The notes under the pieces are model-generated. The model saw nothing but the letters and a program-made list of their open reading frames with translations, was not told where the DNA came from and did not search any database. From DASZQY01 sp036511595 (GTDB taxonomy: Bacteria > Pseudomonadota > Alphaproteobacteria > Rhizobiales > Kaistiaceae): DNA of 64,000 nt. The stretch spans positions 22,197 to 86,196 of the forward strand of contig DATCBY010000065.1 in the NCBI GenBank assembly GCA_036511595.1, in the 5' to 3' direction. A program made the position numbers and the translations under genes. Below are positions 41,289 through 51,107 of this stretch, in pieces (the first letter of the stretch is position 1; the number at the start of each line of letters is the position of its first letter).

Positions 41289-43114
41289 GTGCGAGTGCTT
41301 GGGGGCGTTCCAACCGGTCATCCCGGCGCGGATGTGCGCGCTGCTGGTGAAACAGACGTCTATGCCGACCGGGCACGGCGGCTGGGGCTGCCGTTTGCAC
41401 CGGTCGTCCACCTCGGGCAGGCCGGGCCGGCCGACATTGCGGCCATCCGCCACGGCACGTTCGCTATCGCCGCGGACGGCGATCATCTCGCCTATTTCGC
41501 ACCGGAAGAAACCATGCTGCCATTAGTCGGCCGCTGGTTGCGGAAGTTCCCCGAGATGCGCAACCGCCTGCGCGTGGCGACGCCCGCGGCGATCCGCGCC
41601 GCGCTCGTCCGATCCGCCGCGGCGCACCTCGCTGACGATGCCGTCGATCGTCTCGCCGCGCGCCATCGTCAGCATTCGGCGCGGGTGGTGGTGACGTCGC
41701 CGCAGGCGATCGGCGCGCTCCTGCTCTGCCTGCTCGCGGCGGCCGGCATCTATTTCGATACCATCGGCACGCTGGTCGCCATCGATCTCATCGGCGGCAT
41801 GCTCTTTTTTCGCGTCTCAGCGCTCCGCTTCGTCGCCGCTGGATTTGTCGACCGGCGACCGCTGGCTGCCGCGGCACCGACTGTCAGTGAACGCGATCTA
41901 CCCGTGTACACCATCCTGTTGCCGCTCTATGGCGAGGCCAACGTTGTGGCCGACCTTATTGCCAGCGTCGGCGCACTCGACTGGCCGCAGGATCGCCTCG
42001 ACGTCAAACTGCTGATCGAGGCCGACGACCGTGCCACCATAGCCGCGGCCGAGCGTGCTATTCCCGGCCCGCCGTTCGAGATAGTGATCGTGCCGCCGCT
42101 CGGGCCGCGCACCAAGCCAAAGGCGCTGGCCTTTGCCCTGCCGCTCGCGCGCGGCGACTTCATTACTGTGTACGATGCCGAGGACCGCCCGCATCCGCAG
42201 CAGCTGCGTCAGGCTTACGCGACATTCGCGCGGTCGGGGCCGGATCTCGCCTGCCTCCAGTCGGCACTGGTCATCGACAATGGCGACGACAACTGGCTGA
42301 CGCTGCTTTTTGCCATCGAGTACGCGGCGCTCTTCGATGGGCTCCTGCCGGCGCTGGCCGCCCTCGGCATGCCGCTGCCGCTGGGCGGCACGTCCAATCA
42401 TTTCCGGCGCATCGTGCTGGAGAAGGTCGGCGGGTGGGATCCCTTCAACGTCACCGAGGATGCCGACATCGGATTTCGGCTGGCGCGCTTTGGCTATCGC
42501 TCCGCCACGATCGACCTGCCGACCATGGAAGACGCTCCCATCTCCATCGGACCCTGGTTTCGTCAGCGTTCCCGCTGGTTTAAGGGCTGGATGCAAACAT
42601 GGTGGTCCACACACGCCATCCGCAACGGCTGGTTCGCGAACTCGGATTCATCGGCTCGCTCGGCTTCTGACTCGTCAGCACGGGCCTGATCGTGTCGTCG
42701 ATGGTTTACCCGATCTACCTGGTGGCGCTGCTCGTTACTCTGGCCGACCCGATGGCGCTCTGGGGCGATGGCGGCGTGCTCGATTCCATGGTGCTCGGCC
42801 TCAACCTCTTCAATCTCGTCGGCGGATACATGGAGATGGCGCTGCTTGCCGAACGGGCATTGACTCTGCGCGACCGGCGCGCGGCGATCCGCGGAATACT
42901 ACTTTTGCCGGCGTACTGGTTGCTGATGTCTCTGGCGACGTACCGCGCGCTGATCGACCTCGCCCTCCGGCCCCATCATTGGGAAAAAACCCCGCATCGC
43001 CGCCATGTCAACGGCGGGCAGGGCAGCTTCGCGCCGGCGAAGCGGATGAATTCGGTCTCCGCCTCACGCGACAACACGATGGTTGATCGGACAGGCGTTG
43101 CGCCTATGTACTAA
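41289..43114 (+). pseudogene. Broken family 2 glycosyltransferase
   Basis: Remnant of a large membrane glycosyltransferase of the family with an N-terminal MshEN-like domain. The first reading frame (41289-42689) has the N-terminal APEETMLPLVGRWLRK region, two membrane segments (about 140-180), and the GT2 catalytic region: YTILLPLYGE, VYDAEDRPHP, a QSALVI stretch, TEDADIGFRL and the QRSRWFKGW acceptor motif. Right after WFKGWMQTW a one-base shift (about 42600) moves the homologous sequence (VHTRHPQRLVRELGF) to another frame, which then meets TGA 42668-42670 and continues to 43114 with further membrane helices ending RPHHWEKTPH. So there are two lesions. The catalytic domain remains open, but the membrane part would be lost. 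Confidence 0.85.
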
Positions 43115-43136
43115 ACGCTGACCCCCGCGCCTGTGA

Positions 43137-45584
43137 ATGGCCCGCCGCGTAAACCATCGAGCGACGCCAGTGCCGGCTTCGACTGAATTGCAGACTGAAC
43201 CGGCGGCGACCGCCATAGATCCGGTCTGCGGCATGGCGGTGCGCCTCGACGCGAACAAGCCGATCTACCGCCTCGACGGCACAACCTATCATTTCTGCTC
43301 GCCCGGCTGCCGGGCGAAATTCGTTGCCGATCCGCGGAGGTATCTCGCGCCGGCCACGCCGAACGGAGACGTGCACCACCACGGTGCCGGTGTGGGGCAC
43401 CATCATCACAAGAACGATCACCGCGACGACGGATCGCGATGGGCAACCGCTGCGCCCGATACCCCCGGCACGCTGTTCACCTGCCCCATGCACCCCGAGA
43501 TTGTCCGCGACGCGCCGGGTAGTTGCCCGATCTGCGGCATGGCGCTAGAGCCGATGGTGCCGACCGCCAACGACGGGCCTAACCCCGAACTCCGCGCGAT
43601 GGCCTGGCGCCTCGCGTTGGCCGCACCGCTGGCGCTTTTCTTTCTTGTTCTCGACATGGCCGCGCATTTTCTCGGCATCGACCTGCTGCCCCGGCTCTCG
43701 CCGGCAAGTCAGCAGTATCTCGAGTTGGCACTGGCGATCCCTGCGGTCATCGTCTGCGGCTGGCCGTTCTTTGAGCGCGGCTGGCAATCGCTGCGCTCCG
43801 GCCACCTCAACATGTTCACGCTGATCGCCCTCGGCACCGGCACGTCGTTTCTTTACAGCACCGTCGCGACGCTGGCCCCCGGCGTATTTCCGTCCACCAT
43901 GCTCGACCATCATGGCCGGATGCCGCTCTATTTCGAGGCGGCGGCCGTGATCACCGCGCTGGTGCTTCTCGGCCAGGTGCTCGAACTGCGCGCCCGTTCC
44001 CGCACCGGCGATGCCATCCGCGCGCTGTTGCGGCGCGCCCCTAAGATCGTTTGGAAGGTCGTGGCGGATGGAGCGGCAAGGGAGATCGCGCTGGAGGCCG
44101 CAAAGGTCGGCGACGTTCTGCGGGTGCGGCCCGGCGACACCGTGCCAATCGATGGCGTCGTTGTGTCCGGGGGCAGCGCGGTCGACGAGTCGCTCATCAC
44201 TGGCGAAGCGTTGCCGGTGATGAAGGCGGTCGGCGACGGAGTCACGGGCGGCACCGTCAACGGCAATGGCAGCTTCGATTTGAAGGTGGCGCGGACCGGC
44301 GCCGGCACCACGCTGGCCCGCATCGTTGCGATGGTGGCGGAGGCACAGCGTTCGCGTGCCCCCATCCAGGGCCTCGCCGACCGCGTCTCCGCGTGGTTCG
44401 TGCCGATCGTGATGGCGATTGCCGTCGCCGCCTTTCTGATCTGGTATGTCGCCGGTCCGTCGCCGTCGTTGGCCTATGCGCTGGTCGCCGCCGTCAGCGT
44501 CCTCATCGTGGCCTGCCCCTGCGCTCTTGGGCTCACCACCCCGATCTCGATCATGGTGGCGACCGGCCGGGGTGCCGAATCCGGCGTGCTCATCCGCAGC
44601 GCCGAAGCGCTGGAGCGACTGGCGCGGGTGGACACGCTCCTCATCGACAAGACCGGCACGCTGACCGAAGGCCATCCCGAGGTGACGGCAGTCGAACCGT
44701 TCGCCGGCTTTTCCGAAGGCGATGTGCTGATGCTTGCCGGCGCGGTGGAGGCGGGCAGCGAGCACCCGCTCTCGGCGGCAATCGTGCGGGCGGCGCGGGC
44801 GCGCACGCCGGCACCAGACCCGGCAAAGGATTTTGCCGCCATACCCGGTGAGGGCGTCCGCGGGATGGTTGCCGGGCGGCGCATCGCCGTTGGCAACGCC
44901 CGCCTGATGGCGCGCGAAGGCGCATCGCTCGCCGGGCACGAACCGGCGGCGGCCACCCGGCGTGGCGAGGGCGAGACGGTGATGTTCGTTGCCGTCGACG
45001 GCAAGACCGCAGGCCTTATCGCGGTTGCCGACAAGCTGCGTCCGTCAGCGGCCGCCGCGATCGCGGAATTGCAACGCCTCGGCCTGCGCATCGTCGTCGC
45101 CAGCGGCGACAACCACGCCACCGTCGAGGCGGTGGCGAGGCATCTCGCCATCGCCGACGTGCACGCGGGGGTGACGCCGGTGGAGAAGGGCGCCATCGTC
45201 GCCGACCTGAAACGCCAGGGCCGGTGCGTGGCCATGGCCGGTGACGGGGTGAACGACGCGCCGGCGCTGGCGCTGGCCGACGTCGGCATCGCCATGGGGG
45301 CAGGGTCCGATATCGCCATTGAAAGTGCCGGCATGACGCTGATGGGCGGCGAGCTGGGCGGGCTCGTGCGGGCGCGCCATCTGGCGGTAGCGACCATGCG
45401 CAACATCCGCCAGAATCTCTTCTTTGCATTTGCCTACAATGCGCTTGGGGTTCCGGTCGCCGCCGGTGTCCTCTATCCGGCCTTCGGGCTGACGCTGTCG
45501 CCGATCATCGCCGCGGCGGCGATGAGCTTCTCGTCGGTATCGGTGATCGGCAACGCGCTCAGGCTGCGCAAGGCTCGCCTTTAG
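43137..45584 (+). CDS. copA: Copper-type P1B ATPase with YHS and metal-binding N-terminal domains
   Basis: An 815-residue heavy-metal-exporting P-type ATPase. In order: a YHS domain (about 26-70, DPVCGM and YHFCSPGCR), a His-rich stretch near 80-95, a zinc-ribbon-like heavy-metal domain with CPMHP and CPICGM (116-135), about eight membrane helices, the actuator TGE (355-357), the CPC metal-translocation motif (460-462), the phosphorylation DKTGT (504-508), and the GDGVNDAPAL hinge. The CPC motif and the YHS/CPMHP N terminus indicate Cu(I) transport (or Ag+). No classical MxCxxC HMA domain is present. The start is ATG 43137, only 23 bp after the broken glycosyltransferase. Confidence 0.92.
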   Translation: MARRVNHRATPVPASTELQTEPAATAIDPVCGMAVRLDANKPIYRLDGTTYHFCSPGCRAKFVADPRRYLAPATPNGDVHHHGAGVGHHHHKNDHRDDGSRWATAAPDTPGTLFTCPMHPEIVRDAPGSCPICGMALEPMVPTANDGPNPELRAMAWRLALAAPLALFFLVLDMAAHFLGIDLLPRLSPASQQYLELALAIPAVIVCGWPFFERGWQSLRSGHLNMFTLIALGTGTSFLYSTVATLAPGVFPSTMLDHHGRMPLYFEAAAVITALVLLGQVLELRARSRTGDAIRALLRRAPKIVWKVVADGAAREIALEAAKVGDVLRVRPGDTVPIDGVVVSGGSAVDESLITGEALPVMKAVGDGVTGGTVNGNGSFDLKVARTGAGTTLARIVAMVAEAQRSRAPIQGLADRVSAWFVPIVMAIAVAAFLIWYVAGPSPSLAYALVAAVSVLIVACPCALGLTTPISIMVATGRGAESGVLIRSAEALERLARVDTLLIDKTGTLTEGHPEVTAVEPFAGFSEGDVLMLAGAVEAGSEHPLSAAIVRAARARTPAPDPAKDFAAIPGEGVRGMVAGRRIAVGNARLMAREGASLAGHEPAAATRRGEGETVMFVAVDGKTAGLIAVADKLRPSAAAAIAELQRLGLRIVVASGDNHATVEAVARHLAIADVHAGVTPVEKGAIVADLKRQGRCVAMAGDGVNDAPALALADVGIAMGAGSDIAIESAGMTLMGGELGGLVRARHLAVATMRNIRQNLFFAFAYNALGVPVAAGVLYPAFGLTLSPIIAAAAMSFSSVSVIGNALRLRKARL

Positions 45585-45642
45585 TCCAGCCGCGCCGGGC
45601 CAAAGCATTCGAAACTGGTGTTTCAACGTTCAGAGAAGACGC

Positions 45643-45716
45643 TGGAGCGGGTGAAGGGAATCGAACCCTCGTATGCAGCTTGGGAAGCTGCCGTTCTACC
45701 ATTGAACTACACCCGC
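45643..45716 (-). tRNA. tRNA-Gly(CCC)
   Basis: On the minus strand the 74-nt sequence folds as a cloverleaf: acceptor GCGGGTG/CACCCGC, D arm GTTC-AATGGTA-GAAC, anticodon stem GCAGC/GCTGC with loop TTCCCAA (anticodon CCC), a 5-nt variable loop ATACG and a T arm around TTCGATT. A CCA end is encoded (plus-strand TGG 45643-45645). It lies between copA and the PAS gene, and reads toward copA. Confidence 0.96.
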
Positions 45717-45897
45717 GACCTTATTTCCGGTGTCGCCTGGAAATCCCGGGAACCGCGCAGAATTATCAGGTCATGCACGACTAGGCCAGACCGACGCGCT
45801 CAGGGAAATTCAGGCTTTCTGTCACCCGGGAGGCGAGAGCAACGCGGCGTTTACCACAAAGATCCGGCCTCCCAGAAAATCGATATTAAGAATCGTG

Positions 45898-48131
45898 ATG
45901 CATGTTGTCCCGATGGTGGAGGGAACGACCCGGCAAGCTGGGGATTCCGCGTTTGGTCTCGACAACCGTGACGCCCTACTGCGTAACGTTATCGAGAATG
46001 CCGAGATCCCAACGTTCATCACCACCGCCGACGGCGTGGTGGTGTACGCCAATCGTTCGTTCCACATCTCCTCGGCTATGGCGCCAACGAGTGCCTCGGT
46101 TTTGCGACCGTAAATATCGTTCACCCCGCCGACATTGCCGCTGTCGGGCAACGCAACCGCAGCCTGATCCGCGGCGAGGGGACGCGCTACCAGACGGAAC
46201 TCCGCTACCTGCACAAGGACGGCTCGGCTACATGGGTGCTGGCGATGCCGTCGCTCCTGCTGGTTGGTGGTCGCCCCATCGGTTTCACCGTGCAGGTGAT
46301 CGACATCGATCGGCGCAAGCAAGTCGAGCAGGCGCTCGCCGAAACCGAAAACCGCTCGAAATACGCGCTGGAAAGTGCCGGGCTGGGCGTTTGGGAATAT
46401 GATTTCCGCCGCGAGCGCGATTTCTTCTCCGCTACATGGAAGACGATGCGCGGCCTGCCGGGCGACGCGGAGATCGCCGACGGGCAGGATGAATGGCTTG
46501 CCCGGATTCATCCCGACGATCGGCAACACGTGCTCGACGAGGTCAAGGAGCACAAGGCCGGCGGCGCCGCGGTTCGCACGACCGAATATCGCGAGCGGCA
46601 CCGCGACGGGCACTGGCTGTGGATTCAAGGCCGCGCAACGACCGTCGAATGGTTGCCGGACGGCTCTCCGGCCCGCATCGTCGGAACCGACACCGATATC
46701 ACCGACCTGAAGAACGCCGAGGAGAAGCTTCAGTTCGCCAACATGCTCCTCAACATCCAGATGGAGACCTCCCGCGACGGAATTCTCGTGGTCGATGCCG
46801 CCGCGCGGATCATCTCCTACAACCGGCGCTTCGCCGACATGTGGGGCGTACCGCTGGAGCTTCTTCAGGCGAACGACGATGCGCCCATCCTCGCCAAGGT
46901 TACCTCGCTGGTGAAGAATCCCGCCGCATTCGTGGATCGTGTCCGCTACGTCTATGAGCATCCCGAGGAGCGCGGTCACGACGAAGTGGAAACGCGCGAT
47001 GGACGATGGCTCGATCGTCACACCGGAGTTCTGCACACCGCCGCCGGCGAATATCTCGGCCGGGTATGGTTCTTCCGCGACATCACCGGCCGCAAGGCGG
47101 CGGAGGCACAGATCCTCAAGGCAGCGCGCGAGGACGGGCTGACCGGAATTGCCAACCGGGCAGTATTCCTCGAGGAAGTTCATCGGGAGATCGTCACTGT
47201 CAGGCGCAGGGCCGCCGATTTTGCGGTGCTCTATCTCGACCTCGACCAGTTCAAGGACGTCAACGACACTCTCGGGCATCTGGCCGGCGACGAGCTTCTC
47301 AAGGCAGTCGCCATGCGCTTGCGGGCCAATATCCGGGGTACCGACATCGTCGCCCGCTTTGGCGGTGAAGAGTTTGCCGTCATGATGGCGAACATCAGCG
47401 GACCGTCCGATGCCTCTGCTCTCGCCGACAAGGTCATCGCCGCCATCGCCGAACCATTTTTGATCCTGCCGCCGTCCAAACTGGAACTCGAACTGACCGA
47501 GACCGTCTTAATGGCGGCATCGCGCGACCACAACGACGTGCTCCAACGCCTGCGCGATCGCGGTATCCGGTTGGCCATCGACGATTTCGGCGTCGGTTAC
47601 TCGTCGCTGGATTATCTCCGCCGCTTCCCCGTCGACCGCATCAAGGTCGCGCAGGCGTTCGTCGATTCGATCGCCACCGAGCCGGGCGGCGCCGCGATCG
47701 TCCGGGCGATGATCGGCCTGGCGCGGGAGCTTGGCATCGATCTTGTGGCGGAGGGCGTCGAGACGAACGACCAGCTGGAATTACTCAAGGCATGGGGCTG
47801 TCGCGACGCCCAGGGATTCTATTTCGCCGAACCGTTGACGGCGGAATTCCTGACACCACTCCTCGCCCGCGGCCGGGTGAGCGGCCTGCGACCGGCATTC
47901 GGCAAGACCGCCGCCCGACGGCAAGGATATGGACCGCGCCAGCGCCGTCGCCGTATAAGGGCGCTGCGGGCGCATGCTGTCTCGCTGCCGGGAGAATGGT
48001 ATGGACAATTCGTTGACCCGGTTTTTTGGCGGCTCACCGGCGCGCGTGCTGCTCCAGCTCATCGTGTTCTCGTTTATCGTCGGGATCGTCCTCACCGCGT
48101 TGGGCGTCTCGCCGTTCGACATCGTCAATAG
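45898..48131 (+). pseudogene. Decayed PAS-PAS-GGDEF-EAL cyclic-di-GMP signalling gene
   Basis: The N-terminal PAS domain starts near ATG 45898 (ENAEIPTFITTADGVVVYAN). A one-base shift at about 46060 moves the rest (HLLGYGANECLGF) to another frame, which runs to 48131: PAS core, a second PAS/PAC (YALESAGLGVWEYDF), a third PAS-like domain, GGDEF with FGGEEF near 47370, then the EAL C-terminal half (LELELTETVLM, DDFGVGYSSL, VAEGVET). At about 47462 the sequence jumps from the middle of GGDEF to the middle of EAL: the GGDEF end and the EAL signature with its upstream half, of the order of 150 residues, are absent though the frame is kept. The ORF also runs 131 bp into the next gene. Not a functional enzyme for making or breaking c-di-GMP. 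Confidence 0.82.
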
Positions 48132-48285
48132 TTTCGTTCGACTTCTCCAGCGCATCTACGACAGCGGCTTCGAGACGCTCGCCTGGGCGTGGCGCTATTT
48201 CCTGCTGGGCGCCATCATCGTGTTCCCGGTGTGGCTGGTCATGCGTCTCCTGCGCTTCAACCGTCGCCCGCCCGCAAGGCCCTAG
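48001..48285 (+). CDS. DUF6460 family small membrane protein
   Basis: A 94-residue protein starting at ATG 48001 (MDNSLTRFFGGSP) with two hydrophobic helices (about 16-42 and 66-86) and a basic C terminus. It matches the DUF6460 family of Hyphomicrobiales as I recall it (RFFGGSPARVL opening, LGVSPFD loop). No function is known. It overlaps the run-on end of the decayed PAS/GGDEF/EAL gene in another frame and precedes the MATE gene by 24 bp. Confidence 0.8.
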   Translation: MDNSLTRFFGGSPARVLLQLIVFSFIVGIVLTALGVSPFDIVNSFVRLLQRIYDSGFETLAWAWRYFLLGAIIVFPVWLVMRLLRFNRRPPARP

Positions 48286-48309
48286 ATCGACGGGCGGGCG
48301 CAAAGTCCG

Positions 48310-49668
48310 ATGACGGCGCTGCCGCCGCCGGAACCCTTTGCCGTCACCCACCGTGGCGTTTTCGCCATCGCGCTGCCGATGACGCTCGCCTACCTGACGA
48401 CACCACTGGTTGGTATCGTCAGTCTGGGGGTGATCGGGCGGTTGGGCGAGCCGGCGCTCGTCGGCGGCGTTTCGATCGGCGGCGTTATCTTCGACATCGT
48501 CTTCCTGACCTTCAATTTCCTGCGCGCCGGGACAACCGGCTTGGTGGCGCAGGCGTTGGGGGCAGGGGACCGGCGGGCCATCGCGGCGACCCTCTATCGC
48601 GCTCTCGCCCTGGCGATTGGCTTCGGGTCGGCGGTGATTGTCCTGCAGCTACCCATCGTCATCACGATTGCGCAGCAACTCATCGGTGGCAGCGAGGCGG
48701 TCAAGGCGGCGACCCGGACCTACTGGGATGTCCGCGTGCTGGCGGCGCCCCTGGCGCTCGCCAACTACGTGGTGCTCGGCTGGCTCATCGGTCTTGGCCG
48801 CGCCGGTTTCGGCCTCTGTCTGCAGATCGTGCTGAACGGCATCAATATCGTGCTCGGCATCGTGCCGGTGCACGGCCTGGGTTTCGGCGTCGCCGGCGTC
48901 GGCTGGGCAAGCGTCACTGCGGAAGCCAGCGCGGCGGCGCTGGGTGTCATCTTTATTTTCGCCCTGACCGCCCGCGCCGATCGTCCACGATTGGCGGAAG
49001 TCTTCAACGGCGCGGCCTTCGGGCGCCTGGTCGCGCTCAACCGCGACATCATGATCCGCACGTTCGCCCTGCTCTTCGCCTTCGCGGTCTTCACCTCGCG
49101 AAGCGCGGCCGCCGGCGATGTAGTCCTGGCCGCCAACGAAATCCTGATGAACCTCATCGTCTTCGCCGCTTTCTTTCTCGACGGGCTCGCGGCCGCCGCT
49201 GAACAACTCGCCGGGCGTGCCATCGGGGCGCGCGACCGGCCTTCGTTCGAGCGAGCGGTGCGGCTGACGGTGCTCTGGGGCTTCGCGGTCGGCGCCGTGC
49301 TAACGATCGTCATGCTCGCCGCCGGGGGCGCCATTGTAGATCTTATGAGTACCAGCCTGCCGGTCCGGGCGGCGGCGCGGAACGTGCTCGTGTGGGCGGC
49401 GCTGTTTCCGCTATTCGGAACGCTGGCCTACCAGATGGACGGGGTCTTCATCGGCGCCACCTGGTCCGTCGACATGCGCAACGCAATGCTGGTTTCGCTC
49501 GGCGTTTATCTGGTTGCCGGCTGGCTGCTGGCGATGCCACTCGGCATCACCGGCTGGTGGATCGCGCTGCTCGTCTTTCTGGCAACGCGTGGGCTGACGT
49601 TGCTCTGGCGAAGCCGCGTCAGGATTGGTCCGGCATTTGCCGGTCAGCCCGCCGCGCCAGCTCCCTGA
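48310..49668 (+). CDS. MATE family efflux transporter (DinF-like)
   Basis: A 452-residue multidrug and toxin extrusion protein with about 12 membrane helices in two bundles; exports cationic compounds in exchange for H+ or Na+. The N terminus (HRGVFAIALPMTLAYLTTPLVGIV) and the absence of long loops fit the DinF/NorM-like bacterial branch. The start is ATG 48310. The 3' end overlaps the convergent pyrD gene by 50 bp, so the last 16 residues are encoded antisense to the PyrD C terminus. Confidence 0.88.
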   Translation: MTALPPPEPFAVTHRGVFAIALPMTLAYLTTPLVGIVSLGVIGRLGEPALVGGVSIGGVIFDIVFLTFNFLRAGTTGLVAQALGAGDRRAIAATLYRALALAIGFGSAVIVLQLPIVITIAQQLIGGSEAVKAATRTYWDVRVLAAPLALANYVVLGWLIGLGRAGFGLCLQIVLNGINIVLGIVPVHGLGFGVAGVGWASVTAEASAAALGVIFIFALTARADRPRLAEVFNGAAFGRLVALNRDIMIRTFALLFAFAVFTSRSAAAGDVVLAANEILMNLIVFAAFFLDGLAAAAEQLAGRAIGARDRPSFERAVRLTVLWGFAVGAVLTIVMLAAGGAIVDLMSTSLPVRAAARNVLVWAALFPLFGTLAYQMDGVFIGATWSVDMRNAMLVSLGVYLVAGWLLAMPLGITGWWIALLVFLATRGLTLLWRSRVRIGPAFAGQPAAPAP

Positions 49669-50635
49669 CGATGCGGCCGGGGAGACCTGGTCCCGCGTAG
49701 ACCATGCCGGTGTACAGCTGGACGAGGTCGGCCCCGGAGGCGAGCTTCTGCCGCGCCGCAGTTACCGAGTCGATTCCGCCGACGCCGATCAGCACCAGCT
49801 TGTCGCCGACCATACCGCGGAGCCGCGTCAGCATCTTGTTGGACGGCGCGAACAGCGGCCGGCCCGATACGCCGCCGGCTTCACTGGCAAGTCCCGGATC
49901 GGAAATCCCGTCGCGCGAAAGCGTTGTGTTCGACACGATCATGCCTTCGATTCCGGCCGCGATGACGGTATCGGCGATCGCGGCTAACGCGTCGTCGTCG
50001 AGGTCGGGGGCGATCTTGACGAGAACGGGCGGATGCGGCGGTGCGGCGGCGCGCGCCTCGGCGACGGCGGCGAGCAGCCGCGTCAGCGCCTCCGTCTCCT
50101 GCAGGTCGCGCAGGCCCGGCGTATTCGGCGACGAGATGTTGATGGCCAGGTAGCTCGCCACGTCGGCAAAGCGTGTCACCCCGGCAACGTAGTCCCCGAT
50201 GCGGTCGGAACTGTCGCGATTGGCGCCGAGGTTGATACCGACGATGCCGCGTTTCTTGCGCGCGGTGAGGCGGGCGTGGACCGCGTCGTGCCCTTCGTTG
50301 TTGAAGCCGAGGCGGTTGATGATGGCGTGGTCTTCCTCGGCACGGAAGAGACGCGGGCGCGGATTGCCGGGCTGCGGCCGTGGGGTCACGCTGCCGATCT
50401 CGACGAAACCGAAACCGAGCGCCAGCGCCGCGTCGGGCACTTCGCCGTTCTTGTCGAAGCCGGCGGCGAGCCCGACAGGATTGGGAAAATCGAGGCCGAG
50501 GACGCGCCGATGCAGGTGCGGAAAATCCATGCGGGTGCGCGGGGCGAGACCGGCCGCGAGCGCGCCCAGCGCCAGTTGATGGGCGATCTCTGCGTCGAAA
50601 CGGAAGAGAAGCGGCCGCAGCGCTTCGTAGATCAT
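49619..50635 (-). CDS. pyrD: Dihydroorotate dehydrogenase (quinone)
   Basis: Membrane-associated class 2 enzyme oxidising dihydroorotate to orotate with quinone as acceptor, in pyrimidine synthesis. The 338-residue protein begins MIYEALRPLLFRFDAE, the N-terminal quinone-binding helices, followed by NPVGLAAGFDKNGE, GSVTPRPQPGNPRPRLFR, the ISSPNTPGLR motif with the catalytic Ser typical of class 2, and the FMN-phosphate site GVGGI...GADLVQLYT. The start is ATG 50635, overlapping the DUF952 stop by ATGA; a longer form to 50695 is antisense-like. Confidence 0.95.
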   Translation of the reverse strand: MIYEALRPLLFRFDAEIAHQLALGALAAGLAPRTRMDFPHLHRRVLGLDFPNPVGLAAGFDKNGEVPDAALALGFGFVEIGSVTPRPQPGNPRPRLFRAEEDHAIINRLGFNNEGHDAVHARLTARKKRGIVGINLGANRDSSDRIGDYVAGVTRFADVASYLAINISSPNTPGLRDLQETEALTRLLAAVAEARAAAPPHPPVLVKIAPDLDDDALAAIADTVIAAGIEGMIVSNTTLSRDGISDPGLASEAGGVSGRPLFAPSNKMLTRLRGMVGDKLVLIGVGGIDSVTAARQKLASGADLVQLYTGMVYAGPGLPGRIVRELARRADRQMPDQS

Positions 50636-50976
50636 GGGGCGAGATCGGGAAGAACGTGGTGGCCGTCGGTGTCCAGCGCGATGGGGCGCACCCACAGCGC
50701 CAGCTTCGGGTCTAACGGGCCGTAAAGATGCGGGAAGAGGGCGCCTCGGCGCGATGGCTCATAGCGGACCGGCGGCGCCAGGGTCGCGTCGTCGAAGGCG
50801 ACCAGCACCAGCCCGGTGACGCCCGCGAAGTGCCGGGCGGCCGTTTCGCCCACCTGCGTAGCGCTCGAGAAATGGATGAAGCCATCGGCAAGATCGATTG
50901 GCGACCCGCGGAACTCGGCCGCGCCGACGGCGGCTTGCCACAGTTCGGCCGGACAGATCTTGTAGATAGTCGCCAT
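50632..50976 (-). CDS. DUF952 family protein
   Basis: A 114-residue protein matching DUF952: IYKICPAELWQAA at the start, DGFIHFSSATQVGETA near 30-45, and the FPHLYGPLD motif near 80. The fold is related to ADP-ribosyltransferase-like barrels in structural surveys, but no activity is established. It starts at ATG 50976 and is translationally coupled with pyrD (ATGA overlap), an arrangement conserved in related genomes. Confidence 0.9.
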   Translation of the reverse strand: MATIYKICPAELWQAAVGAAEFRGSPIDLADGFIHFSSATQVGETAARHFAGVTGLVLVAFDDATLAPPVRYEPSRRGALFPHLYGPLDPKLALWVRPIALDTDGHHVLPDLAP

Positions 50977-51107
50977 GCCCTGCCGCCTCGCCGCCGATTG
51001 CGCGCGAACCTAGCGGCGCGATGGCGATGCAGCAAGGCAACTTGGCTAACGACGCGCGCGGCTGCCAGGTTCGGGTCGAGGCCGCCGTTCACCTGAGGTC
51101 GCCGAGT

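Noticed and set aside
43545..44939. 464-codon minus-strand frame across the P-type ATPase
   Set aside because: The plus strand carries all P-type ATPase motifs; the minus-strand product is His/Arg-rich with no domain.
45643..45716. tRNA-Gly as an integration site with a mobile element on one side
   Set aside because: No duplicate tRNA 3' end or integrase was found on either side; neighbouring genes look chromosomal.
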